DNA of 64,000 nt. It comes from Pagrus major. Its lineage: Eukaryota > Chordata > Actinopteri > Spariformes > Sparidae. How positions within the stretch are numbered: the first letter of the stretch is position 1; every line of letters starts with the position of its first letter. The position numbers and the translations under genes are program-made. Below, in pieces: positions 38,801 to 50,187 of the stretch. Below the pieces are notes generated by a model. That model searched no databases. It was not told where the DNA came from and saw only the letters and a list, made by a program, of their open reading frames with translations. The stretch is from positions 21,417,458 through 21,481,457 of the forward strand of contig NC_133219.1 in NCBI RefSeq assembly GCF_040436345.1, written 5' to 3'.

Positions 38801-41800
38801 AATACATTTTTGGGATGTAGTCACATTTGCTTTTTTACGGCGAGTTACACGAGACGTCTGATTCAACTCTCATGTCTGTACGTTAGATATTACGCTATGG
38901 ACAGCAGACGATTAGCTTAGCTTGGCATGAAGGCTCTGTCTAAAGGTAAACAAAACAGGTAATCAAACAAGATCAATGTGTTAAATAATGAGATTTAAAG
39001 ATGCCGATAGGTGACTTTTGTTACCTTGCTGGCTAGCTGTTTTTCACTGTTTCCAGTCTTTATGTTCAGCTAAGCAATGCTAAGTGGCTATTTTCTGTTG
39101 CCCTACACTTAACTGACTTATATAAATATCAATCTTCTCATCTGTCTTTGTAAAAGAGAGATCACATTTATCAAAATGTCTGAATACAGTCTCTAGTCAC
39201 AGTTACAGTCTCTCAGTCTGCTTTCACTGTTTTCGAGCTTTTTATAGAACTAAACTGTTTGCAGCCCTGAATGATTCATATTGTTGTATATTTTCTGGTA
39301 GTTTTTGTACCTTTGTCTCACGGTGAGCTCTCTGATCATGCTGCTTGCCTGGTACTGAACCACATAAGGCACAAGGTCTGGACCCAGCCTCACGTAGGCC
39401 CCCCTGTTGCTTCCAACATCATAGTAATTGGAGGCAGAGAACAGAGTGAGGACCTAAGCGAAAGGAAAGAAAATATTTATGTGTCAGTGCATTTTTAGCG
39501 GAAGCACTGACCTGAGAAATTATTAGAGCCTCTGTGGGTCATCGGTGTCTCAGCTCACCTTACGGTTGTGGCAAAACTCATAACCCTCCTGTTTACACTC
39601 ATGGGAGCGGATGATGAGCTGCAGGTTGTGTTTGGTCAGGAAGTCCTCGGTGATGTCGGGGCCCCAGTAGCAGCCTCCGCCCCGCACCTCGTTGGGTGTG
39701 CAGCCGTCCTGGGTCATCGGATCGCTCCACAGCAGGTCCAGGATCTGGAGGAGGTCAGGAGTGACAAGAGGGAGAGATTTAACTTTGAAATGAAAAACAG
39801 AGCATACAGTATAAGGGGGAAAAACTTGGGAACAGCAGTTGGCAAAACAATCTCATCACAAGATCCATTAGTAGCTGTTCTGGAGATCAGACTGTCTTCT
39901 TGATAAGGAGAAAACTACTGTTTCCAGGTCAAGAATACACTTTAAATCTCAACTTTTAAACATGGACAAGAAATCCTTATAGTGCTTGGTTGGAAACTGG
40001 AAAAACATCTACAATTTCATGACAACTGGAAGAACTGTTGAATGGATTAACATTAAATTTGGTACAGACATTCATGGTGCCAAGCGGATAAATCCGACTG
40101 AATTTAATGATCTCCTCAATTCACCTGTAGAGTCACCACGAGGTTCACGTTTGTGACTTTGAGTGAAATGTATTAACTGCTGCTGGCCGTATAAAATTAT
40201 GTTTTTTAATTTTGTGAGATATTTTAAGTGTTTTCTCAGGATCTGCTGTTACTTCAGTTTACTGTGGGTTAATGCATACAAACACCTGAAGTAGTACCTT
40301 GAGTTGTTTACAGAGATTGACCTGGATCTGAACCACCAACAAGTACCTGTGCCAAAGGAGCTCATTGCCTTCTACAGAGTTTAAGTCGGTGACGGCCAGT
40401 TTGAAAAGCAGATTTAACTCACAGCAGAGAGATTACTGACGTGGTGGATTACAGCATGTTACGGCCCACGCAGGCAACAATCCTCAGAGCGTTGATCACT
40501 GATTGAGCGTTTATCAGGCTGTGACTCAGGATTGATTTAGTCCACTGGAACACAGCTGAGGCACAAAGGCCATAAAGGGCAATGAACTCTTCTCAAATTA
40601 ACTTCGTTTCCACATGACAACGTCACCAATTAAACATCTCATGTGAGACGCTTTAAGACATCAACAAAGAACAAACTTGCTCACAGAGCGCTTTTATTCC
40701 TAAATGGGATGTTAAAAAGCGTACTTATTTTTAATACAGGACATCGAACTGCATTCCATTGAGTTAGGCCTATCTAAAAAATAAGAGCATTTTAATGATT
40801 TATATTTATGAAAAACTGTGAGAGATTTAAAGGTGATCAATCTGTGACAGCAGGGCTGAATTTCTTTAAAAGCAGGGCAAAAAGAAGACATGTTTTTCTC
40901 CATGGTAATCTGACATTAATGTATGTGTATTTTTGTGTGTGTGTCTTGAGAACAAGGTAATAATGTAAGATAATGTAGAGAGATATGATAATGTGTTTCT
41001 CTTCTAGTTTTGCCTCTCTTCATAATTATATTATCTTTTTAGTATGTATACTTATTTACTACTATTTACTATTTATGTAAGACAAATGAAATGGCATAGA
41101 AATCTGTTCACATCTGTTCAGTATTCATTAATCACCTGTTTCCACTCGTCCGCAGCATTTTCGCTCTTGATAGAATCAGTGGACACAGCCGGAGAAATGT
41201 CTTTTTCTGATCTTGAGTTAAACAAGGACTGTCTCCTCCTGTTCATCTCCATCTCGTCCAACTCGCTCCCTTTGAGCCGGTCGGAGAAGTCCTGCAGTGA
41301 GCGGTTCTGGAAGCTCTCGCGTGTTCCGAGGGGTTTGGGATACATGAGGGAGACGCGACGCTGGAGGATCTTGTTGGTGGACCACACGTCCTCATCCAGA
41401 TCCGAGTCAATGGACATCCCCGCTGAGCTTTGGTGTCTCTTCTTTGGAGGCCTCAGTGCTGAAACATACTGGGAATAACAGAGAAGAGCAGATAATTGAT
41501 AGTGTTGCAGGCTCTGTACGAATGACACTTGACTCTACTGCCCCTCTAAAAAAGAAAACAAAACACAAGAGATTAACGCTGTGGTGCAACCCCCAAACTC
41601 ATATATTAAAGCTGACATCCTCCGTAATGCCAGAGCAGCGTATTATTGATAGAGGAAAATAAGAACAACCGCAAGGTTTCTTTTCAGTACTGTAGCCAGG
41701 CTGACAGAGTCATACCTCTATTGATCCTTGTATTCCTGTAACACACAGCAGTAATGATTTTAAGGGCTCCTTTAATGATACAATTCTACTTATTAGAGAC

Positions 41801-44800
41801 ATCTGCTAGTCTTGTTAGATCTTAATGCAGCTTTTGACACTATTGACCATCATATCCTATTACAAAGACTGGAACATTTAATTGGTATTAAAGGAATTGT
41901 ACTGAGTTACTCACGGAGCTCCACAAGGTTCTGTACTCGAATCAATACTATTCACTTCATATATGCTTCCTTTAGGGACTATCCTTAGAAAACACTTAAT
42001 TAATTAGTGATTGTTATGCAGATGATACACAATTATACTTATCCATTAAGCCAGATAACACTAACCAGTAAGCTAAACTTCAGGCATGTATTAAGGGCAT
42101 AAAAACCTGGATGACCTTCAATTTTCTTCTTCTAAACTCAAACAAAACAGAAGTTATTGTGCTGGGCCTGAAACATCTTACAGACAAATTATCTAATGAT
42201 ATAGCTACTTTTGATGACATTACTCTGGCCTCTAGCACCTCAGTAAGGAATCTGGGAGTTATTTTTGACCAGGCACCTGCATATCATAAAGATCTAAGAG
42301 TACCACCCACTCAAACACTGCGCTCTCAGGATGCAGGGTTACTTGTGGTTCCTCTAAAAGTAGAATGGGAGGCAGAGCATTCAGCCATCAAGCTCCTCTC
42401 CTGTGGAAACATCTTCCAGCGTTGGTTCGGGAGGCAGACCGCCTCTCTATGTTTAAGAGTAGGCTTAAAACTTTCCTTTTGATAAAGGGTCTGGCTCTTT
42501 GCTATGCTGCCATAGGTTTATACTGCCGGGGGATTTCCCATGATGCACTGAGCTCCTCTCTCTCTCTCTCTCTTTCCCCCAACCCAACCGGTTGAGGCAG
42601 ATGACCGCCCACCATGGTTGTAGTTTTGTCCGTGTTTGATCGAGTATCTCTCAAAGAGTTTATCACAGCCACACATGTTGTCTCCTCACATTGTGTCTGT
42701 CCAGTCTGGCGAGAAGGCTGAGATCGGTGACATCGGAGATCCCTCCATGAAGTACCAGCACCTTCTGGTCGATCACCGTTGCTAACGGCAACCAACTGAA
42801 AATCTTCTGCAGCAGCTTCAGGATCCGTTTGCCGTGCATCTGAGGAGAACCACAATCAGGAAATGACTTTCTTCAACCGGCTCTTCTCTTGTTCTGTTTT
42901 CTGTGAAGGCGTAAGTTTTGTAATTTTGTAAATTTGTACATTTTTAGTTTTTATTCATATTTTTAGACTGATTTTATTCATTACTTTATTTTTAAATTTT
43001 TATTTTTTGAATTCCCTCACTAAATGTGAGCACTGACTTTACTGAAAACAGCATTTCCTGCCAGTTTAAGGATGACATGGGGAACATTTGTAACCATTTA
43101 CTGATAAAATTAACTTTTTCTGCCATCCTAGACAAAACCAGTATATCATCTGGGTTTTTATTTAATTTATTTGATTTGTCTTTTATTCTTTCATACTTGC
43201 CATGTAACAATGAAGCTTTTCTTTCTCGCTCATGACCAAAATCCTTCCTTTTTGTTTGTTTTTTCAATTTTTCTTTAGCCTTCTGTTTTATAACTATTTA
43301 AAATCTCAAATTGCACATGGCGCACCACTTTTTCGAGTACATAAAGGGTAAAAAAGGGAAAATGAAATTACAACATCAACTCAGAATCTGAAACCACAAC
43401 CAGAAGTTCGAGTAGTATTAATTGATGATAATAAAGTGGGACAAGTACTAGTCCAAGTCCCACATCCAAACTGGAGTTTTTAAATCACATTCAAGGAAAA
43501 CTATTATACAGAAAATAACATTTTCTGAAACTCTAAAAAGTGAACTCTGTAAAACTGAAAGTTGAAATTCCTTTTTTTATTGCTTTCTATAGATCTGAGG
43601 ATACATTTTGTTTTAAAGGGCTATTTTTTTTTTCATTTCTTGATGCTGTAAGTTGCTTTTATTTGACAGTAATGGCTTGTTTTTCCAGGATAAAGATGTT
43701 GTTCCAAAGTGTGAGTTTGATGCCTTTTTCAGACAAATTAGCATCTTTCCTTTGTGGGTCTTTGGACCACCTCAACCTCCCTGACGTATCAGAAGCCAAC
43801 AGAGTAAGATGTCCTGCAGGCCTCTGGTTTAATGACCTCAAATCCTCTTAGCTGCAAGGAGGAGTGACCAGTGTTGTATTGGTCTGTATCACGCTTTACT
43901 AGGAATGTGAAGGGCAAGGTGACTGAAACTGTTTTGGTTTGCTACCAAATATAGTCAGGATTAGGACACGTTTTGGCAGAGATTTGATAAGCAGGGAATT
44001 TACATGATTTAAACCTACCTTGTATTTACTCAACACCTCCTTTGTGAAGCCGTACCTACAGGGAAACACAAGATAACAGAAATTGAGGTTTTTGAGTATA
44101 CCTGGTGAATTTGGACAACAAGGACATGTGATTTCGGGCTTCACTGTCCAACAATTAGATTTAGTTTCACCTCAGGTTGACTATATGGTCTTCGTGGTTT
44201 CCTCTGTTGAGGTAGATGTCACTGGGATAGACGAGCAGGAATGAAAACAGGATCAGGAGGATCTCAATGGAGTCTTTGCCTCTGTCTACAAAGTCTCCGT
44301 TAAACAAATAGGGCTTCTCCAGGGAGGGCATGCCATTCTGAAAAGTAAACAGCAGCAAAATAAAGGGCCATTCTGTAATCTAAATATAAACAAAGGGTCG
44401 TTAACAGCACAAGCAGTGAAAACAGATCCTGTTTCACTCACTAATTGATGCAGCTACACATCTTTGTTTTAACCAAAACTAAAGTATAGAAGGCAAACTA
44501 TTGGTTGATTTATCAATTAGTTGATCATCTGATTAGTCCACCAGCAACCATTTTGATAATCAGCTAATTATTGAATTTGTTTACACAAGAAAAAAGTCAA
44601 ATATTCCCTAATTTTCGTGTCTCAACTGTAAGACTGTAAGACTTTCACATCATTTAAAATTGAATATCTTTTTAAATTTTTGAACTGGTCAGACAAAACA
44701 AGACATGTGAAGACCTCACCTTGGTGTTTTTCAATTATTTTTTACATTTTGTTGACTAAGCAATCAATTAATCACAATAAACAATGATCAGCAGATTAAT

Positions 44801-47742
44801 GATCACAACAATTATTACTTTCAGCACTTGATTTTCTTTGGGGCCCCATTACTATTATTGTACTAGTATTACTATTTTGATTAAAATCAGATTATGTCTA
44901 TCTGATGACACTACAAACTACCAGTTGTGGTTATTTCAGCAATTGTGAAATTTGAAGATTTTAGAGGATGAGGTCCAGACCTTGTAGAAAATCAGCAGCA
45001 GATCTTCTAGTTGCCCGTGCAAATCACCTGTAATAACGAGGATACATGTAAATTAACTAACACAGTTAATTGGCAACAAAAAACAGAAAGAAACTGTGTA
45101 CATGTCTGTGCTTAAACCTTTGCAACAGAGAGTCCCTGGTTGCTGTGTATTATCTATGATGTTATTATTAGTTATTAATACCATCGCTGATTTCTCTAGT
45201 CTTTTGTCCAATCACCTCTCAACTGTCTCTTTAGAAAAAACAAGTTTCTTTCAGCTCACCACAAATTGTGATTTCTTTGCTTTGGCAGGTGGAGATGCGG
45301 TTGATATTTGGAAACATCCGGAGCTGTTTCCACGTCTCGAGGAGGAGCTGGAGGACGTAGCGTGAGTGCAGCTGCTACTGGGAGAGAGACTTGTTAGCAA
45401 GAAGGTTTTAGGCACAAACACAGAAACAGATGGTCATTCTGCAATGTTTGGTAACTGCTGTGATACTGTGATTTGTGCAGATATGCTTTTTGCCCTTATT
45501 TTCTTGCACAGAACTTGAAAAAACTAAACTTTTTTTGAAGTGTTGCTATTCAATATACTTGCATAACCTTGTTGAGTAGACTCAAGTCAGACTCCTTTTT
45601 AAGTTAATAAGCGATTATAATGGTCACGATCGTGCAGATAAGTAGGAATAATGTCTCTTGCAGGTAAAACATACAGTATACTGTACATTATATTTTATAG
45701 AGACAGCATAACTCTGCAAATAGCAGCCCTGTCAATTACAGGATTGATTTCAATGCTTACCTTTACATTTAAGAACTTCTCTGCCTATACTCCAACTCTT
45801 AGTCTGTTAGATCTACAGAACAGGTGTTTTACCTATTCCATAATAAAGGCTATAATAAAAATTCTTAGAATAAACATTTGTTTTTCTAAGAATTTGCAGT
45901 GACGGGCTTTGAAGAGACAAGACTGTAAAGCAGAGGTGTACACCTACTTTCTTGTTCCTGAAGGCCTCCACCAGCCCGACTGCCTGCTCCACCGTCAGAG
46001 GGAAGGTGAGGTGAGGTCCTGAGTAAATCTCCGGCACCTCAATGTTCTTGTAGCAGAAGTACCTCTCCCACTCTGCATCCCGACAAACCTCGTTCTCTCG
46101 AAAGATGTGCGAGATCAGATTTCCTGGAGGGGAAATCAAGACGACAGTTCAAACTCGGATATTTAGTTTTACAGAAAGAAAATACAGTTTGTCAGTCAAG
46201 AAGTCAGATATCTTACTTTCATTGCTTGATGGTGTGAAGTTGTCCATGAGGTAGCCGAGGAAATTATAAAGCTGCACAGGGAGGAGACGCAACAGATGAG
46301 CTTTTACATTTATTTTTTCTCCACAGCAAACATGCAGAAGTATACTGGATCGTCTCTGATAATTCCTCACCTTTATCTGAGCCTGTTCTCCAGAGTATTC
46401 GATGGACTGGAAGATGTGCCAGGTGTATCTCCGTCTCATCTCTGTACGGGCCACATACTGACGGTACCATTGTTGAATCAGTACAGCAGCTCTTATAGCT
46501 GAAACACGAGAGAGCAGAGGACAGGTGATCAGAAAATATCTCACTGCAGAGAGGACGTGCAGTGACGGAAAGTAACATTACAGAAAGAACGCTAGCCAAT
46601 TTTAAGATACTTTGCTTGATGTAGTATTTCCATTTTCTGCTACTTTATAAAACATTGTATTTTTTACTCCACTATATTAGTTTAACACATTTAGTTACTA
46701 GCTACTGTAAAGATTCAGATTAATAGTATAAAATATTATCAAGAAATAAATTATGATGTATTGCTGTAGGTTAAGATCAGACTATATAAAGTAATTCAAA
46801 TTAGCTTCACCTGCTGCAACATTAAAGTGATGTACACATGACTACATCAATAATACGGTTAAATATATATTATTCTGAATGGTCCATTCTGCATGATGAG
46901 TACTTTTATTTTTGTTACTTTAAGTATATTTTAAGGCTAATACTAGGTACAAAAATGTTTTGAATACATGACTTCAACATGTAACTGAACTACACTGTGG
47001 TGCTGCTACTTTTACTTCTAAAGTCTGAGTACATTTTCCACCAGTGGACACTCTAACGTACAGTAGAGGTGTAATTATTCTGTATTATTGTTTACAGACT
47101 TTGATGATGAAATGATCATATCATGCAAGTTATTCAAAATCTTGTAAGTATAACATTACTGAAAGTACACTCAACTACAATTTTAACTTTCCTCCGACAT
47201 AGAAAGTCCAAAACCTTGTCTGATCGTAAAAATGTCAGAATCTGCACAATCATGATCTGACCAATTTTGGAAACCTTTGTTTTGTTTGCACACTTTGTTC
47301 TTATCATTTCAACGTATTTTGAATTCTATGCCCTGCACAACTACTACAAGAGACATTTCTCCCTCCCGCGTGTGACGGTATGTGGCTGAGGTAGATTTTT
47401 ATGTCCAGTTTGTTTACTTCACTGGATTTGTCCTCCTCCTGCCCTGACCGAGGTTTGTGAGGTTTGAGCTTACATTCAACATCTAACAACACAACGACAC
47501 AACAAACGAGGCAAGACAGATGTGGCTTACTTGTGACGGCTGCATGCAGCAGAGCAAAAAAAGAACCACAGATAGATTAAATTCAACACATATAATAGGG
47601 AGATTATAACTATAACGTAGGTACGCAAGAAGAGAAGCGTCAAACAGGTTAAGAGAAATAAACAGTTTCTGTCTAGATGATCGTTGTTACCTTTTCCGGA
47701 GTGTTTGTGAAAGTGGTCAGACTTTGTGACGCCACATCCCAT
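35889..47742 (-). CDS. ppef2: Serine/threonine protein phosphatase with EF-hands 2
   Basis: Calcium- and calmodulin-linked PPP phosphatase of the rdgC family; PPEF2 is expressed in photoreceptors in mammals. Coding exons in transcript order: 47742-47691, 46498-46371, 46271-46217, 46123-45948, 45374-45260, 45027-44981, 44337-44171, 44055-44019, 42839-42690, 41468-41136, 39744-39559, 39453-39311, 38517-38411, 37814-37648, 37529-37442, 36142-35889. They join in frame to 734 aa (human 753). MGC at the start suggests lipid anchoring; an IQ motif spans about 18-40. Catalytic motifs are GDLHG (176-180), GDFVDRG (205-211), GNHED (237-241), HGG (290-292) and IRSHE. Two EF-hand loops (646-657, 686-697) look calcium-competent; a first (about 560-575) is degenerate. 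The [13 protein letters not shown] and SYLMD-like segments match PPEF2 better than PPEF1. Confidence 0.9.
36715..36990. repeat. AATTAATCGATTA-type dispersed repeat in the last ppef2 intron
   Basis: The segment has 'aattaattaatcaatctgc', 'aatgattgattcattagtt' and 'gtgcttctccagagccacag'. The first two words match the pattern of the copy at 44500-44830. Limits are approximate and the copy is strongly diverged. Confidence 0.35.
38800..39190. mobile_element. Fold-back (TTAGCTTAGC) element in a ppef2 intron
   Basis: The left arm has 'ctctcatgtctgtacgttag' and 'gattagcttagcttggcatg'. The right arm has 'ctggctagctgtttttcac', 'tttccagtctttatgttc' and 'atcaatcttctcatctgtc'. The arms are inverted with respect to each other, as in 33935-34310. 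It lies between the exons at 38411-38517 and 39311-39453. Confidence 0.6.
41790..42580 (+). mobile_element. Truncated LINE (Rex1/L2/CR1-like reverse transcriptase fragment), antisense within ppef2
   Basis: The + strand encodes, in broken frames, [19 protein letters not shown] (from about 41818), a short piece resembling the GVPQGSVLGP block, and [11 protein letters not shown], whose YADD catalytic box is at 42015-42026. Then comes [17 protein letters not shown], and a C-terminal piece with '[14 protein letters not shown]' and '[13 protein letters not shown]' (42365-42495). Blocks normally far apart are adjacent, so internal deletions have occurred. A CT-repeat (42556-42573) closes the copy. 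It sits in the ppef2 intron between 41468 and 42690 on the opposite strand to the gene and cannot be autonomous. Confidence 0.8.
44500..44830. repeat. AATTAATCGATTA-type dispersed repeat in a ppef2 intron
   Basis: It contains 'gatttatcaattagttgatc', 'attgaatttgtttacacaag', 'gacaaaacaagacatgtgaa' and 'caatcaattaatcacaataa'. The last two words have counterparts (in the other orientation) in the copy at 59790-60015. This is a widespread class of fish repeat; I cannot assign the family. Confidence 0.5.
46560..47045. repeat. Copy of the GTGGAAGAAGTA-type element in ppef2 intron 1
   Basis: It begins near 'agtgacggaaagtaacatta' and ends near 'gtacattttccaccagtgg'. These are complementary ends like those of the 25595-26003 element. 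Inside are 'tactttataaaacattgta' and 'cacatttagttactagctac'. The length (about 485 bases) is close to other copies. The flanking duplication is not readable. Confidence 0.5.
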
Positions 47743-50095
47743 GACTGTTCCTGTTCAAAGCACCAAACAATCATCACATCAGCTTAAAGCGATTCCAATA
47801 TTTAAAAAAAAAAAAGACACTACATATAAAACATGAGAATGTATTTAACTGTATTGTTGATGAACTCCAAACTGTTGCAAACTTTCTGGAGTCACAAATC
47901 TGACTATTCACCCATTTTCAGGCTGAGATTCGGGTTCACAATTCTCCGCACACATTTTAAATAGCTCCACAACAGTCCCGGCCTGTAAGAAAACCGCCTT
48001 CATTCACAGAGAGAAAAGTTGCTTTGGTAGCAGCAGCAGCAGCAGCCGGAGAGCTGAAGCTGCAGGACGTTCAACTTTGTGCCCTTTTAATCTCATTATC
48101 CGCTGGTTCGCTCCCTAACCTCTATGATTGGCCTCAATCCTGCAACAGAGGACTGTTTTGGTCTGAATTCTACGAAGGCTTACATTAAAGAATCTAAAAT
48201 CTAACTCAGGGAAATATTTTACCTGAAATTGTTTTGATGAAATGGAAAAATTGAGTCATGGAAACACTTTTAAATATCCTTCTGTTAAATTCAGTTAAAC
48301 AATGATGCCTGAACTGTTTACAAGTTTAAAACCCAATAAAAGGCTGGGTGTTTACATCTGAACATGTTAGATTTCATAAAATTGAGTTTGCACATAACTT
48401 CCTTGTTTTGTTGTTCCTTCCTGTTTAGCTGGTTTTTTCCTACTGAAAGCAGCAGATGGGTGGCTTTCGTCACCTTTAAGTATATTCAGCAGCAGGCTAA
48501 AGTGATCCAATTAGGGTTTTCTGATCAAAATCTTGCTTATTATTACACAGAACTGTACTACAAGGCAAAACTGACATTTTAAATCAACTAAAAAAAGACT
48601 TGAAACTGTTATTTCAACCAGGTCTGGATCATGAAGACGCCACAGACCACGACTGAGACATAAATTTCTTTTTGTAAGAGCTCGTTTCAGGTGTTACACA
48701 ACCTTTTTAACCGGTGCACGAATAGAAAAAAGCTCCTCTACTAACACATCTTTTAATCAGCAGTTAACTTACGTGGTCACCTCCTTTATCTAGTCACCAG
48801 TTCCCAAGTCCTATCGGCTCTCAGTTTCAATGAATAGTTAAACAGCATTTGCTCTGTTTCATCCTCCACCAGTCCAGGATCAGGTCAAGAATTGAAGGGT
48901 GTCCATCAGACAACTCACTATAGGTGGTTGAATGGCAGCAAGACTCAATAACTCACCACAGAGGCTTCATGTATGGAGCAATCCACACTGTTCAGCTCCC
49001 TCGGTTTAGTCTTTAGTTCCTCAGTGTGATCACATAATGAAGGCCCCGAGCCACAAGTGGATTACTTGAGCTAATGACTTCTTTATGCGGCTAGACTGGT
49101 CTTTATATAGCAAGATGGAAAAGTGCAGAGGTAAACATAGGTTGCAAGATGGAGGCCGGCATCTGTTTTTGGACTGGTTTTTGGAAGGGTTTTTGACTAC
49201 ACGTGCTGTTTTTGGAGTACAGGATTATGTGTGCGTGAGATGGTCAGGTGTCTTTGTACTGGACTCAATCGCATCATCCAACAGGAAGTTGTGACTTGTC
49301 TCTTATTCAATCTTACCTAAGGATGAGGGCACCTCCATGTTTCATTGCAGCAGTGTGTTATAATCGCTGTTCTCAGTACAGATCTGCTCATGTCAGGCTG
49401 AAAAAAAGCACAGCACCTCCACAAAAAAAGCGATACTGCCCTATGTCATTCGAGTATCATATTTATGATTGTCTATTATTTTTTTCCCCCTTGCATATTT
49501 TTTCCCAATGTAAACCAAATAAAACGTAGAATCAATCACCAAAAGTGATTAATTTAACTTTTGCTAGATCCCAGACTTAATAAAAACAATAGATCTGTAT
49601 TTGAAACACATAATTTACCCAGAACTTTGATAAGTTGTTGTGCAAAGGTATTGTATAAGTCATCAGTGCTTATGAATTTCTAGATTTCTTTTAAATTAAT
49701 TGCAAATGAATGAAAAATGCACATCAAAACATACCAATATCCAAAGTTTTGCCTTTATATTTGCATTTTATCTGACAAAACACAGAAATTAATATGAACT
49801 TGATATGAAACTTGGAAAAGCAAGCAAACATGACTATTGACAGGGTTTTTGATATTTTTCAAATGCTAGTTATCAAATTTTCACTTGTAATAATGCTAAT
49901 TTCCTGACATCTGACAAAGCTAATAGATTAGCTACATTAGCTAGCTTAGCTGGGTACTAACTTCATATTAAATTGTACAGTTTGGGATGTCGTTCATCAG
50001 TAGAAAGTGTCACGTAATCTTTCATGACTAAAACATACATTTAATCTTTGTGAAATATATTAAACTCATACCTTTGTGAAAAGCGTTGATTTACA
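47743..50095. other. Noncoding: ppef2 5' flank and intergenic DNA
   Basis: On the - strand the ppef2 5' UTR and promoter should lie here. A CAG/GCA-rich tract (48032-48045) and, read on the - strand, GGATAATGAGATTAAAAG near 48085-48102 are the only notable words. The GATTA core fits OTX/CRX binding, but such cores are frequent by chance. Nothing else is recognisable. Confidence 0.35.
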
Positions 50096-50099
50096 AACA

Positions 50100-50187
50100 C
50101 ATCTGAACGCTGCCGCTCTTGAACGCCTCGCTTGAGGAAAAGGCGAAGGTGAGTTAGCTAACGCTCATGTTGGTTTGTTATTCAGCG
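50100..50187 (+). other. Possible noncoding first exon
   Basis: A locally GC-richer stretch ends in AAAGGCGAAG followed by a strong donor GTGAGT (about 50150). It lies 2.1 kb upstream of the BLVRB-like start codon in the same orientation. A possible acceptor (CGAAACAG) occurs near 52137-52144, just before that gene's first coding exon. Transcript support would be needed; the sequence alone is only suggestive. Confidence 0.2.

Noticed and set aside
41118-41528. Open frame start [11 protein letters not shown] as a ppef2 start
   Set aside because: The real exon begins after the TTCCCAG acceptor at 41468; the upstream residues are intron read-through.
42111-42482. 123-codon + strand open frame as a gene
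   Set aside because: Its content ([17 protein letters not shown]) belongs to a LINE reverse transcriptase C-terminal region and it continues a broken element.
42502-42855. 117-codon - strand open frame as a separate gene
   Set aside because: It overlaps the ppef2 exon at 42690-42839 in another frame; the ppef2 frame there carries the HGG motif and joins neighbouring exons exactly.
48085-48102. CRX/OTX-like sites upstream of ppef2
   Set aside because: GATTA cores are very common by chance in AT-rich DNA; a photoreceptor role of ppef2 makes the idea attractive but the sequence alone does not support it.
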